Shown in pieces: positions 48,347-60,857 of a stretch of 64,000 nt of DNA (positions are counted from its first letter, which is position 1; the number at the start of each line of letters is the position of its first letter). Below the pieces are notes generated by a model, which saw nothing but the letters and a program-made list of their open reading frames with translations, was not told where the DNA came from and searched no databases. The DNA is from Eustoma russellianum (taxonomy: Eukaryota; Streptophyta; Magnoliopsida; Gentianales; Gentianaceae), in assembly GCA_036186865.1 (NCBI GenBank), contig AP025056.1, positions 33,906,632 through 33,970,631 of the forward strand, in the 5' to 3' direction. The position numbers and the translations under genes were made by a program.

Positions 48347-48351
48347 TCAAG

Positions 48352-48517
48352 TTCAATCGTTATGAAAGAATTTTCTGAAAGTAACCCAACAACTCTAACA
48401 TTAGTTTAGATTGACATAGATAATAATCTAGCTAAATTCAACATTAACTTTTTGCGTTGTTAAAACTAAAACATTTAATTATCAAATTACTCTTTTTAGT
48501 GCACAATTTTACACGAG
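48352..48517. other. Short unassigned spacer between the two nests
   Basis: Host DNA on the right of the level 1 insertion; no feature seen. It should be contiguous with 4772-4918 on an allele without the nest. Confidence 0.6.
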
Positions 48518-48941
48518 TGTAGGACCTGTATAGCACCACTAGAAGGGTGGAGGGGTTGAATAGTGAGTGCAGAAAATTCGGTTTTTAAAACTTTTTAGAC
48601 CAAATAACTCACTTCTGAAAACAGTTTCGGTTTTAAGATCCTAATTTGAATTAACTAGTTGACCAGGTTGTAGACCTCCAAAAATTGTGAAATTTGTTGA
48701 CAATGTGGTCTCAGATGTTGTTAGTGTGTCACAAAAGTTTCATATTAATATTCTAAGTGTAACCCCTTGAAAAACCATTTTTCCACAGATTGTGTCAATC
48801 TGCCAAAAATTGTGCTCCAAAATGAAAATTTTATTCCTATTGAATGACAACTCTAAATGACTTGAACCTTTTATGGTATGACCCTCAAGATGTGCACTTT
48901 AATGGAATTAAACAGTTTTTCAAAATTATCTTGGTAAATAT
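48518..48941 (-). repeat. Diverged SIRE-related LTR fragment
   Basis: It begins TGTAGGACCTGTATAGCACC, a diverged version of the reverse-complemented SIRE-like LTR 3' end. It is cut at 48941 by the next element. The remainder probably lies beyond the window. ACGAG (48513-48517) is its candidate left duplication. Confidence 0.8.
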
Positions 48942-51900
48942 TGTAGGATCTGCAAGGCACCACCAAAAAAGGAATTGAATAGTTGGTGCGGAAAATGTGG
49001 TTTTTAAAATTGTTTAAAACCAAACAACTCAACTTCTGAAAACAGATTCTGTTTTCAGGACCAGTTTTAAAACGTTTTTAAAACTTGGTTGTAGGTATCC
49101 AAAAATTCTGACATTTTGAGAGAACTTAGCCTCAGATGTTATGAGGGTCTCCTAAAAATTTCAGATTTAAATTCAACCTTTAACCCCTTCAAAAATCTTT
49201 GGTGGTCAGATTGGGCGAATCTGCCAGAAAGGGTAGACTGTTTTGAAAAATTTATTCCTATTTGTATTTAACTCCAATTGCTCTGAAATTTTAACCACTA
49301 ACCCCGTTTATATTTTATTTAAATGTGTTGAAACAATTTTGAAAAATACTTTCGGAAAGTTAGTCAAATACACTCAAAGTCTCAACCTTTGCAAACCTGA
49401 AAATCAGACTGCACTAGTCTCAGAACTTTGGATGTTTGATTGACTTATACTTATCCAAAAGGGTTGAAGCTTGTTCCAAATTAACCCTAGGACGTGTGGC
49501 TATGTTTCTGGAAATTTTCGTAATTTTTGAAAATTGTTTACTATTTTTACAAACGTAAACAAAAAGAGTAAATAGTGCAGAAACAGAATATAAGTGCTAA
49601 AAGTAAATGACACCGAGAATTTTATACTGGTTCGGTTATTAACAACCTACTCCAGTCTTCGAGGAACACCTTCCTCTGTTCACACTAGTCACACACATGC
49701 AAGTACACCTTACCACAGGGTTGATGGAGTTACACACCAACTCCAACCCTTTACAAACCTTGATGAATACAATTCGCACGAACACCACCACCTTGCAAAA
49801 TTGAAGATTGATCACACCTTGATCAATCTTTTACAAAGATGAAGAGTATGTGGTGGTATATTACAAGCCTATTAAAGGATAAGAATATAAGTACAATAGG
49901 ATTTCAAGAAGGAGAAAGAAAGAGAGTGTAGAAGAAGAAGGCTAGGCGTTTTTGTCACTTGAAATTGCAATGCTTGTTCTTGTCTTTTGTTTTGCTCTTC
50001 TCCTTTCCATTTATGCTTGAATGCATTCCCCTATAGGTGCCTTCCCCTCTTGAAAATTATCTTCTAAGTCCTTGGGAGAATGTATGACATCAATGTGACA
50101 TGATCTTGCTTACTTGGCACCTTCTCATTGGATGATCATTTAACCTTTGCTTACTTGGAACTTCATGATTGGTTGAATGTTGTCATCACTTGATGACTAG
50201 GATAATCTGAGAAAACCACTTAAAACATGTGCCAAAATCATCATAAAATAGTTGCCATAACATCCAAGATTATCACATAAAGTTAGCAAGATAATTTTCT
50301 CACAAAAAGGGCATGAAAATTTCGGCCATTAAGAGACTTAGCATGCTGAAATTTCAGCATGTGATGCATGGGTATTCTTTTCAAAATGTTGCCATGTTTG
50401 CTTTGATTTATCTCTTAAAAATGAATCACCATTTAGTATAATATATTTTCAACTTTTATGAGATAAAAATTTGACTCCCATGTGGCCTAAAATTCGGCCA
50501 TTATTCATTCACACATGCTGAAATTTTCAGCATGTGTGATATTGAAAAATATCACCACTTAAATTCCATAACTTATTCAAAATACTTCCAAATTATCTTC
50601 CAATTAATCCACCTTAATTAAGAAGTAAAATATCACTCATAATGGAGGTAAAAATCGGCCATACATTAGCACACATGCTGAATTTTCAGCATGTGTCACA
50701 AATGTGACAAAATTTGAATTGTTACCTTGTGTAGCTTCTTCCTTTATGTCATCAACATTGTATGATTGATTCTTGACCAATCAATATGCCAAAAAGGCTC
50801 CACATATGCTCCATCACAGCTGTAGGGGCGTGTATACATGTATATGCATGTGCTGAATTTCATTTTTGCTAACTTGGTAAAATAGTGCACATTTAATAAT
50901 ACACACATGTTATATTCCAATCAGCCCTTAATTTAGTTTTCTAGAACACATTAAGATGCATGACATATGTAAAAAGTGTCTAGATACGTGTCGTATGATG
51001 TGCCAAAAATGTTCCATGTGTTGTGTACGTAGAAAACCGAATTTTCGATATTTATCGATTACCCGATTTTTCTCTAATTAAATTCCAACTTTTTGCACAT
51101 GTTATATATATTATGTTACACATAATATATATAATATAAACTTTAATTCTCAGCACTTGGCTGGTCTAAAGTGGCACCATTAACATGTGACAAAATTAAA
51201 ATTGGAATCTCCATAATTTGGCCTTAATGTGGGGTGATTTGTGTGTGCCAACATGGAATGATTTTATGGCTGAAAATATCATCATAGCCACGAAATTAAT
51301 ATTGATTTTTGAGGTGTAGAGGCTGGCCATCTATTTATGGCAAGTACGCGACACGTTGGCGAAGTTTCGGTATTCGTCCGATACGACAATTTTCGGTTTA
51401 GAACCTTTTAACATGTCATATTTAATTTGTCATCACCATGACTTATACCAAATGATATAAGACCGGAATATACTCATAAATACGAGTTGAGTATGGTGGT
51501 GTGACGTTAACGTACGTACGTAAGATATATAATGTGTCGGTAGTATATTGGAATACATGTGTATGTGCCTTTTTCAAAAAAAATCTGAAAATATATTTAT
51601 ATATATGTGTATGGCGTGTAAAATAAATGAGGAGAGGAGGAGGAGACTTTCCTTTCTTAGCCTTGTTGCCTTTGTGCCTTTTCCAAATGTAGCTTCCTTT
51701 AATGAACTACTTAGTTTAATTAACTAAGTACTTCACTTAATGAACTAGTTTAGTTCATTAATGGTGGCACCTGAAAATAGTATAAACATAACAAATGTTT
51801 GCCATATGATGTAAGCTTTAATGCTTCATGGCTAGTTAGTACGGAAACATTATATATGAGCTAAATAAGGCAAGTAATAAGCAATATATCATGCACAGGT

Positions 51901-51990
51901 TTGTACACGTTTATATCATGCACACGTTTTATGTCATGCTCATTTAAATCACATATTTTGAAATCACTCAAACCCCTTCTTCCTCTACAA
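48942..51990 (-). repeat. 3' LTR of minus-strand SIRE-like element
   Basis: 3049 bases, complete (TGTAGGATCTGC at its left end, TCCTCTACA at its right). It is the best reference LTR of the family in this window and has palindromes near 50341, 50512 and 50682. Confidence 0.93.
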
Positions 51991-52006
51991 TCTCCCCCTT
52001 TTGGTG
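51991..52006 (-). other. Polypurine tract of the minus-strand SIRE-like element
   Basis: On the minus strand ACCAAAAGGGGGAGAT precedes the 3' LTR start TGTAGAGGAAG. Confidence 0.9.
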
Positions 52007-52239
52007 ATTTTCAAAATAACTTATGCACATGATTTAAATCCTATCGCTCCCCCTTCAATTATGCATAAATTTAAAATTTGAAATTTAAATTTCGAATCCG
52101 CTCTCCCTTGATTTATGCAATCAATATTAATTAGTATCTCTCTCTCTCCCCCTTAAATCATGCTTTTTCTCACCCTTTATTTTGGAAAGTAAATCAAAAG
52201 ATACCTGTAAATAAGGAAAGAAAATCAAATCACGTCAAA

Positions 52240-55200
52240 TCAAATCATATCAACTGAAATCATGCCTAATTTAGAACGAAGAGATTCATACGTGGCTTGA
52301 TTTAAGGCTTTGGTAAAGATATCCGCTACTTGTGCTTCTGTGCGTACGTGATCTATGACAATATCACCATTGTTTACGTGATCACGAAGAAAGTGATAGC
52401 GTACTTCTATATGCTAGCTTTAGAGTGTAATACGGGGTTCTTAGACAGATTAATGGCACTCATACTATCACAGTATATAGGAATTCTATTTACGGTAATT
52501 CCAAAGTCCGAGAGTTGTTGTTTTATCCACAACAACTGTGTGCAGCAAAGGCTAAGTGCCATGTACTCAGCCTCAGTAGTGGACAAAGCAACGCTTGCTT
52601 GCTTTTTGGAACACCATGAAATGAGTGAGTTTCCTATAAATTGGCAAGTGCCACTCGTGCTCTTCCTATCTATTTTGCAGCCACCGTAATCTGCATCAGT
52701 ATAAGCATGTAAGTTAAATTCAGAATCTTTATCATACCAAATCCCTAAGGTGGGCGTGTGCTTAATATAACGGAATATTCTTTTTACTGCATTATAGTGA
52801 GACACCTTAGGTTGACTCTGAAAGCGTGCACACATGCATACACTGAACATGATATCAGGCCTACTAGCAGTTAAATATAGCAAAGAACCAATCATAGACC
52901 GATATAAGGCATTATCAAAATCTTTACCATGTTCATCCTTATCCAATTTGGTGGTGACACTCATAGGGGTGGGGGATGGTTTCAAATTTTCAAAGTTGAA
53001 CTTTTTAATCATGTCATTTATGTATTTAGCTTGACTTATGTGAATGCCTTTACTCGTTTGCTTAATCTGCAAGCCAAGAAAATAGTTAAGTTCACCAACC
53101 ATAGACATTTCAAATTCGGATTTCATGCAGTTTTCAAAATCTTCAACAAGTCTATGTGAGGTAGAACCGAAAATAATGTCATCGACGTAGATTTGAATAA
53201 TAAGTAAATCCGATTTATCTTGTTTAAAAAATAGTGTACTATCTCTAGTACCTCGTTTAAAATCATTTTCTAAAAAGAAAGTAGCAAAACGATCATACCA
53301 TGCTCTCGGTGCTTGCTTTAGTCCGTATAGTGTCTTCTTTAGCTTGTACACGTGATCGGGATGTTTCAAATCTTCAAAACCGGGTGGTTGCTTCACGTAT
53401 ACTTCTTCTTGTATAAATCCGTTTAGGAATGCACTTTTTACGTCCATTTGATACAACTTGAAATCTTTCATGCAAGCAATAGCAAGTAATAGTCGTATAG
53501 CTTCTAAACGTGCTATGGGTGCAAATGTTTCATCGTAGTCAATTCCTTCTTCTTGATTATAGCCTTGTGCTACAAGTCTAGCTTTATTCCTAACGACCTT
53601 TCCTTCTTCATTCATTTTATTCCTAAACACCCACTTTGTGCCTATTATGGTCTTATCTTGTGGTCGTGACACTAAATCCCATACATCATTTCTAACGAAT
53701 TGATTTAGCTCATCATGCATAGCATCAATCCAAGAAGAATCACTCAAAGCATCATGAACATTTTTGGGTTCAATTTCGGAAATCATAGCATGAAATTGAT
53801 TTATTTCATCCGAAGTAATTCTTCTACATGGTCGCACACCGTGAGTGATGTCGCCTATGATGAGATCATGTGGGTGATCTCTATGCCATCTTAGTTGATT
53901 ATTTTCTATGTTATCATGCATTTCTAAGTGATCATGCATTTCTAGTGTGTCATTCATGTCATGCATATCAAATGAGCCATCATCTTCATTCAACACGGGT
54001 TTCAATTCAAAGTCATCATCATATTCTTTATCTTTATCAATCTCACCAAATTCATTAAACTTCACATGAATAGATTCTATGATTTGTCTAGTGAGAGGAT
54101 CATAACATCTATATGCCTTTGAATTTATAGAATATCCAACAAAAATGCACTCAATTGATTTGGATTCAAATTTATCTAAATTATCTTTTGTATTCAAACA
54201 AAACATTTGCATCCAAACACACGAAAATAGTCAATCTTAGGCATGCGATCATTTAAAATCTCATAAGGCGTCTTATTTATTTTCTTTCTAATAGATAAGC
54301 GATTTACTATGTAGCATGCACAATTTATGGCTTCCGCCCACAGAAATCTAGGCAATATATTTTTGCATAACATAGTCCTAGCAATTTCTTGTAGTGTTCG
54401 ATTCTTTCTTTCTACTACTCCATTTAATTGTGGAGTTATAGGTGGCGAAAACTCATGCTTGATTCCTTTTTCTTCGCAAAATGAAATCATATCTTTGTTT
54501 TTAAATTCACCTCCTCTATCGCTTCTTATCCTTTTCACATCGATACCGTATTGATTTTCAAGTTGCTTAATTAATTTCGCAATTTCAATGGCACTATCAT
54601 CCTTATGTGCAAGAAATAAAGTCCAAGTATAACGAGAAAAATCATCAACAATCACGCATGCATAGTGGCGCCCACCAAGGCTTGTAGTGCGACTAGGACC
54701 AAACAAATCAATGTGTAGTAGTTCTAAGACTCTAGTCGTGCTTATTTCATTCTTAGGCTTATGTGACTCACGTGTTTGTTTGCCTTTTATGCATGATTCA
54801 CACAACTGAAAGTTGTCTAAATCAAGTGTAGGCAATCCTCGTACTAAGTTCTTTCGTTGGAGTTTTTCTAGTGTGGAAATACCAATGTCTCCTAAACGTC
54901 TATGCTATAGATTCACATTGGGTTCATTTGACATAAAGCACTTAACTTTAGCGTCTACCACATCATCCATAAAAAACGTAAAAATGTTACCTTCTCGTTT
55001 TCCTTTTAAAACGGTTTCTCCATTTTTATTTATTATATTGCAGTAAGGGTGAGTGAAACACACATTAAAGCCATTGTCAATAAATTGAGAAATGCTAAGA
55101 AGATTGTAAGATAAGTTGCTTACCAAATAGACGTTGGAGATTTGAAGAGTGCTTGGATTTCCTATCGTACCTTTTCCGATGATCTTGCCTTCGTTGTTGT

Positions 55201-55333
55201 CCCCAAAGGTCACGGATCCGCCTTTTGTGACCTTCTTTAATTTTGTGAACAAGCTCGGGTCACCCGTCATGTGCCTCGAGCATCCACTGTCAAGGAACCA
55301 CTTTATAGTTGTATCTTTTGATGTGTGGACTCC
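52240..55333 (-). pseudogene. SIRE-like pol: protease, integrase, RT, RNase H
   Basis: In order on the minus strand: the protease motif WFLDSGCSRHMTG near 55300-55265; the integrase zinc region (CESCIKGKQ) and core (HIDLFGPSRTTSLGG, IVDDFSRYTWTLF, SDRGGEFKNKD, PQLNGVVERKNRT) in 54194-54835; RT in 52407-54212 with NDVWDLVSRPQDKTIIGTKW, YQMDVKSAFLNG and the catalytic IYVDDIIFGS; and RNase H with DADYGGCKIDRKSTSG and ISWCSKKQASVALSTTEAEYMAL. Breaks are a TAG at 54905 (from W), a frameshift near 54200 and a 4-base insertion near 52410. Wording and 3 kb LTRs fit the SIRE/Maximus lineage. Confidence 0.93.
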
Positions 55334-56457
55334 CTCATTAGATGCTTTGGACACAAAGCATACTTGTGCAGTCTCTTCTTCGGTTTCTGTCTCGGAATCC
55401 GATGTATCACTCCAGGTGGAGGCCTTTAGAGCACGTTTTCTTTGCTTGGGTTCAGAGACGAGTCTATTCTTGTTCCGCTCCTTGTCAGGGTATTTATTTG
55501 TTTTCTTTTCTTTATTGGGGCAGTCATATGATAAATGTCCAAGTTTGCCACATTCATAACATTTACTATCTTTATCATTTGACTTGTACTTATTTATTTT
55601 AGTTGTAGTACCCTTATTTTTGTTTCTAAATGACCTTCTCATAAATTTTCTTAATCCTTTAGCCAATAGAATTAGGTCATCGTTATCCGATTCAGAATCA
55701 CTATCATCTACGTGATCGGAAGAAGTAGAGACGTATTCATTTGATTTAAAAGCAATAGCTTTACCTTGTTTAGATGATTCTGATTTCCGTATGGTGAGTT
55801 TATTTCATACACCTTAAGAGATCTAATTAACTCTTCCATCTTTATTGAGTTCGTTTCTTTGTTTTCTTCTATTGCAGTTACTTTAGGGTCCCATTCTGAC
55901 GAAAGGCTTCGTAAGACTTTCTGTACTTTTTCCTGCATGGTAAAAGCTTTACCAAGAGACTCAAGAGAATTATAGATGTTAGTCAAACGAAGGTCCATAT
56001 CAACAATACATTCATTAGGAAATAGTTTAAACGACTTAAGTGTAGACATAAGCATGTTTATCTTTGACTCTTTAACTTGACTCGTGCCTTCGTGTTTCAT
56101 TTCTAGTATCCTCCACATTTCTTGTGCACTCGAACAGTTTGAGACATAACTAGACTCACTTTTACTTAATCCATTCAAGAGCAATTGCATAGCCCTAGCA
56201 TTCATGCTAAGTTTCTTTTTATCATCACTTGTATATTCTTGTCTAGGTTTGACAACTTCTAGTGTGACTCCGTCTGCGGTGGATAACTTAGATTGAACAA
56301 AAGGACCATCTTCTATAATCGACCAAAGATCAATATCTATAGCCATAAGAAAAAGCTTCATTCTTAGTTTCCATTGAATAAACGACTCACCGTCAAAAAG
56401 AGGAGGCCTTTGGCTCGACATACCTTCTTGCTCTGTTTTGAGATTTGTGGTTGCCAT
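55334..56457 (-). pseudogene. SIRE-like gag, first part (fused to protease)
   Basis: It starts MATTNLKTEQEG at 56457 and includes the UBN2/Gag core, and after a one-base frame change near 55800 the zinc knuckle CYECGKLGHLSYDC (55521-55562). It ends at SKASNE (55334-55351), directly followed in frame by GVHTSKDTTIKWFLDSG of protease. The coiled-coil tail found in the other two gag copies is absent. Confidence 0.92.
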
Positions 56458-56498
56458 CTCACTGAATCGTTGGATCCTTTGTAGTGAGTGTTCCTGCG

Positions 56499-56510
56499 CT
56501 CTGATACCAC
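56499..56510 (-). other. Primer-binding site of the minus-strand SIRE-like element
   Basis: The reverse complement reads TGGTATCAGAGC with AG between it and the LTR end, the initiator-Met tRNA type. Confidence 0.9.
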
Positions 56511-56511
56511 T

Positions 56512-57831
56512 TGTAGGATCTGCAAGGCACCACTAGAAGGGGGGGTGAATAGTTGGTGCGGAAAATGTGGTTTTTAAAATTGTTTAAAACCAAACAACTC
56601 AACTTCTGAAAACAAATTCTGTTTTCAGGACCAGTTTTAAAACGTTTTTAAAACTAGGTTTTAGGTCTCCAAAAATTCTGAAATTTTGAGAGAACTTAGC
56701 CTCAGATGTTATGAGGGTCTCCTAAAAATTTCAGATTTAAATTCAACCTTTAACCCCTTCAAAAATCGTTGGTGGTCAGATTGGGCGAATCTGCCAGAAA
56801 CGGTAGACTGTTTTGAAAAATTTATTCCTATTTGTATTTAACTCCAATTGCTCTGAAATTTTAAGCACTAACCCCTTTTATGTTTTATTTAAATGGGTTG
56901 AAACATTTTTGAAAAATACTTTCGGAAAGTTAGTCAAATACACTCAAAGTCTCAACCTTTGCAAACCTGAAAATCAGACTGCACTAGTCTCAGAACTTTG
57001 GATGTTTGATTGACTTATACTTATCCAAAAGGGTTGAAACTTGTGCCAAATTAACCCTAGGACGTGTGGCTATGTTTCTGGAAAGTTTCGTAATTTTTGA
57101 AAAATCGTTTATTATTTTTACGAACGTAAACAAAAAGAGTAAACAGTGTAGAAACAGAATATAAGTGCTGAAAGTAAATGACACCGAGAATTTTATACTG
57201 GTTCGATTATAAACAACCTACTCCAGTCTCCGAGGAACACCTTCCTCGGTTCACACTAGTCACATACACGCAAGTACACCTTACCACAGGATTGATGGAG
57301 TTACACACCAACTCCAACCCTTTACAAACCTTGTACGATGAATACAATTCGCACGAACACCACCACCTTGCAAGATTGAAGATTGATCACACCTTGATCA
57401 ATCTTTTACAAAGATAAAGAGTATGTGGTGGTATATTACAAGACTATTCAAGGATAATAATATAATTACAATAGGCTTTCAAGAAGGAGAAAGAAAGAGA
57501 GTGTAGAAGAAGAAGGCTAGGCATTTTTGTCACTTGAAATTGCAATGCTTGTTCTTGTCTTTTGTTTTGCTCTTTAAAATTATCTTCTAAGTCCTTGGGA
57601 GAATGTATGACATCAATGTGACATGATCTTGCTTACTTGGCACCTTCTCATTGGATGATCATTTAACCTTTGCTTACTTGGCACTTCATGATTGGTTGAA
57701 TGTTATCATCACTTGATTACTAGGATAATCTGAGAAAACCACTTAAAACATGTGACAAAATTAAAATTGGAATCTCCACAATTTGGCCTTAATGTGGGGT
57801 GATTTGTGTGTGCCAACATGGTGTAGAGAAA
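56512..57831 (-). repeat. 5' LTR of minus-strand SIRE-like element, deleted and interrupted
   Basis: Collinear with 48942-50235, then jumps at about 57750 to sequence matching 51183 onward. A smaller deletion of about 60 bases lies near 57573 between CTCTT repeats. The LTR is cut after GCCAACATGG by the plus-strand element. The missing piece should lie past the window. Confidence 0.9.
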
Positions 57832-60803
57832 AGGGGGTTTGAGTGATTTCAAAATAAGTGACTTAAATGCATGATATATACACACACGTGCATGGGATAT
57901 ACATGTATGCATGATACATTTCTATCACTTGCCTTATTTAGCTTATATATAATGTTGCCGGACTAACGAGCCATGAATTGTTAAAGCTTACATCATATGG
58001 CAAACATTTGTTGTGTTTATACTATTTTCAGGTGCCACTATTAATGAACTAAACTAGTTCATTAAGTGAAGTACTTAGTTTATTAAACTAAGTAGTTCAT
58101 TAAAGGAAGCAACATTTGAAAAAGGCACAAAGGCAACAAGTCTAAGGAAGAAAAGTTTTTTCCTCCTCCCTCCTTAAATATATACACGCCTATATACATA
58201 TTAAATACATATATTTTCAGATTTTTGGAAAAAGGCACATACACATGTATTCCAACGTACTACCGACACGTTATATATTTTACGTACGTACGTTAACGTC
58301 ACACCACTATACTTAACTCGTATTTATGAGTATATTCAGGTCTTATATCATATGATATAAGATATGGTGATGACAAATTAAATACGAAACGATAAAAGGT
58401 TCTAAGCCAAAAATTATCGTATCGGGCGAATACCGAAACTTCGCCAATGTGTCACGTACTTGCCATAAATAGATGGCCAGCCCCTATACTTCAAAATTCC
58501 ATAAAAATTTCGTGCACATGACTATATGTTCAGCCAAAAATACTTTCCATGTTGGCACACACAAATCACCCCACATTAAGGCCAAAATTTGAAGATTCCA
58601 ATTTTAATTTTGACACATGATAAATGGCGCCACTTTAGACCAGCCAAGTGCTGAGATTTAAAGTATATATTATATATATTATGTGTAACATAATATATAT
58701 AACATGTGCAAGAAGTTGGAATTTAATTAGAGAAAAATTGGGTAATCGATAAATATCGAAAATTCGGTTTTCTACGCACACAACACATGGAACATTTTTG
58801 GTACATCATGTGACACGTATCTAGACACTTTTTACATATGTTATACATCTTAAAGAGTTCTAGAAAATTAAATTAAGGGCTGATTGGAATATAACATGTG
58901 TGTATTATTAAATGTGCACTATTTTACAAAGTTAGCAAAAATAATTTTTAGCGTATGTATATACATCATACACGCACATTGCAGCTGAGATGAAGCTTAT
59001 TTAGAGCCTTGTTGGCATATTAATTGGTCAAGAATCAATCATACAATGTTGATGAATTAAAGAGAGAAGTTACAAATTGTAAGATTTCAAACTTTATCTC
59101 ATTTGTAACACATGCTGAAAATTTTCAGCATGTGCTAATAGGCTGGCCGATTTTTGCATGCTAATATGACATACTTTATTATCTTAAATTATGTGATTGA
59201 TTGGTAGAAGAAATGGAAGTATTTTAAATATTTTTCAAAGCCAAAAATAGTGATATCCTCAATATCACACATGCTGAAATTTTTCAGCATGTGTAGTATG
59301 TATCATGGACGAAAATGAGGCCAAGTGAGAGACCAAATTTCATTTCCAATTTGATAAAGATAATTACCATTAATTGGTGATTTATTTTAAAAAGAAAAAT
59401 CAAAGAAAAATGGTAATATTTTAAACTTTATCTCCATGTGTCACATGCTGAAAATTCAGCATGGCATATGTTCATAATGGGCGATTTCTTGCTTAGTTGA
59501 GAAGGAATTTTGTCTTGCAACATTTATGTGACAATCTTGAGCTTTATGGAAATTATTTTGTGATCAATGATGACAACATCCAACTAATCATGAAGTGCCA
59601 AGTAAGCAAAGTTTAAATGATCATCCAATAAGAAGATGCCAAGTGAGCAAGACCTTGTCACAATGATGTCTTACATTCTCCCAAGGACTTAGAAGATAAT
59701 TTTCAAGAGGGGGAGGACTAAGGGTGGACGGCCAAACAACATTAAAAGGAAAGAAGATGAGCAAAAACAAGACAAGCACAAGCATTGAAAATAAAAGTGA
59801 TCAAGACGCCTAGCTCTTCTTCTTCTACATTCTCTTTCTTTCTTTCTTCTTGAAAGCCTATTGTATTCATATTTTTCAATCTTGAATAGGCTTGATATAG
59901 ACCGCCACATATTCCATATCTTTGTAAAAGATTGATCAAGGTGTGATCAATCTTCATTCTTGCGAGGTGGTGGTGTTCGTGCATATTGTATTGAACGTAC
60001 AAGGTTTGTAAAGGGTTGGAGTTGGTGTGTAACTCCATCAACCCTGTGGTAAGGTGTATTGCGTGTGTGTGACTAGTGTGAACCAAGCAAGGTGTTCCTT
60101 GAAGACTGGAGTAGGTTGTTTATAACCGAACCAGTATAAAATTCTTTGTGCCATTTAATTTCAGCATTTACTTTCTGTTACTGCAACGTTTATTCTTTTT
60201 GTTGGCGTCCTTAAAAATAGTAAACGACTTTAAAAAATCACAAACATTTCCAGAAACATAGCCACACGTTCTAGGGTTAATTTGGCACAAGTTTCAACCC
60301 TTTTGGATAAGTATAAATCGATCAAACATTAAAAGTTCTGAGACTAGTGCAGTCTGATTTTCAGACCTGCAAAATGTAATAGAGCTATTTCCCAAAAGAA
60401 TTTTGCAAAAACGTTTCAACCCACTTAAGTATAATATATAAGGAGTTAGTGGTTAAATTTTTAGAGCATTTGGACTTACAAATAGGAATAAATTTTTGAA
60501 AACCGTCTACCGTTTCTGGCAGATTTGCGCAATCTGATCATCAACGGTTTTTGAAGGGGTTAAAGGTTGAATTTTAATTTGAAATTTTTAGGGGACCCTC
60601 ATAACATCTGAGGCTAAGTTCTCTCAAAATTTCAGAATTTTTGGAGACCTATAACCTGGTTTTAAAAACGTTTTAAAACTGGTCCTTGAAACAGAATCTG
60701 TTTTCAGAAGTTGAGTTGTTTAGTTTTAAACAAATTTTAAAAACCACACTTTCCGCACCACCTATTCAACCCCCCCTTCTAGTGGTGCCTTGCAGATCCT
60801 ACA
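57832..60803 (+). repeat. 5' LTR of plus-strand SIRE-like element
   Basis: Complete LTR with palindromes near 59107, 59267 and 59440 and a TATAAAAT at 60135-60142. It is noticeably diverged from the level 4 LTRs, so it belongs to a different subfamily. Confidence 0.93.
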
Positions 60804-60857
60804 AGTGGTATCAGAGCGCAGGAACACTCACTTCAAGGAATCCAACGATTCAGTGAG

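Larger units (their letters stand above)
4919..48351 (+). mobile_element. Level 1: short-LTR Copia element, split by about 40 kb of nested insertions
   Basis: LTRs at 4924-5161 and 48083-48346 share sequence throughout and end in TGTTATA...TATAACA (the first base pair of the 5' copy is mutated to CG). Flanking duplications are TTAAG (4919-4923) and TCAAG (48347-48351). A primer-binding region follows the 5' LTR and a purine tract precedes the 3' LTR. The internal region has a leader minisatellite, then RT directly; gag, protease and integrase are not seen, so the element had an internal deletion or was non-autonomous. RT stops at codon SE at 6621-6626 and resumes at 46873 after the nested block. 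This is the oldest layer of the nest. Confidence 0.92.
48942..57831 (-). mobile_element. Minus-strand SIRE-like Copia element with intron-less gag-pol
   Basis: The 3' LTR is 48942-51990, the purine tract 51991-52006, pol and gag 52240-56457, the primer site 56499-56510, and the 5' LTR from 56512, cut at 57831 by the next element. The 5' LTR lacks about 0.96 kb by a deletion between ACATGTG.CAAAAT repeats. Left target bases are AATAT; the right ones lie outside the window. The coding region lacks exactly the 859-base segment found between gag and pol in the neighbour at 57832. Confidence 0.93.
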
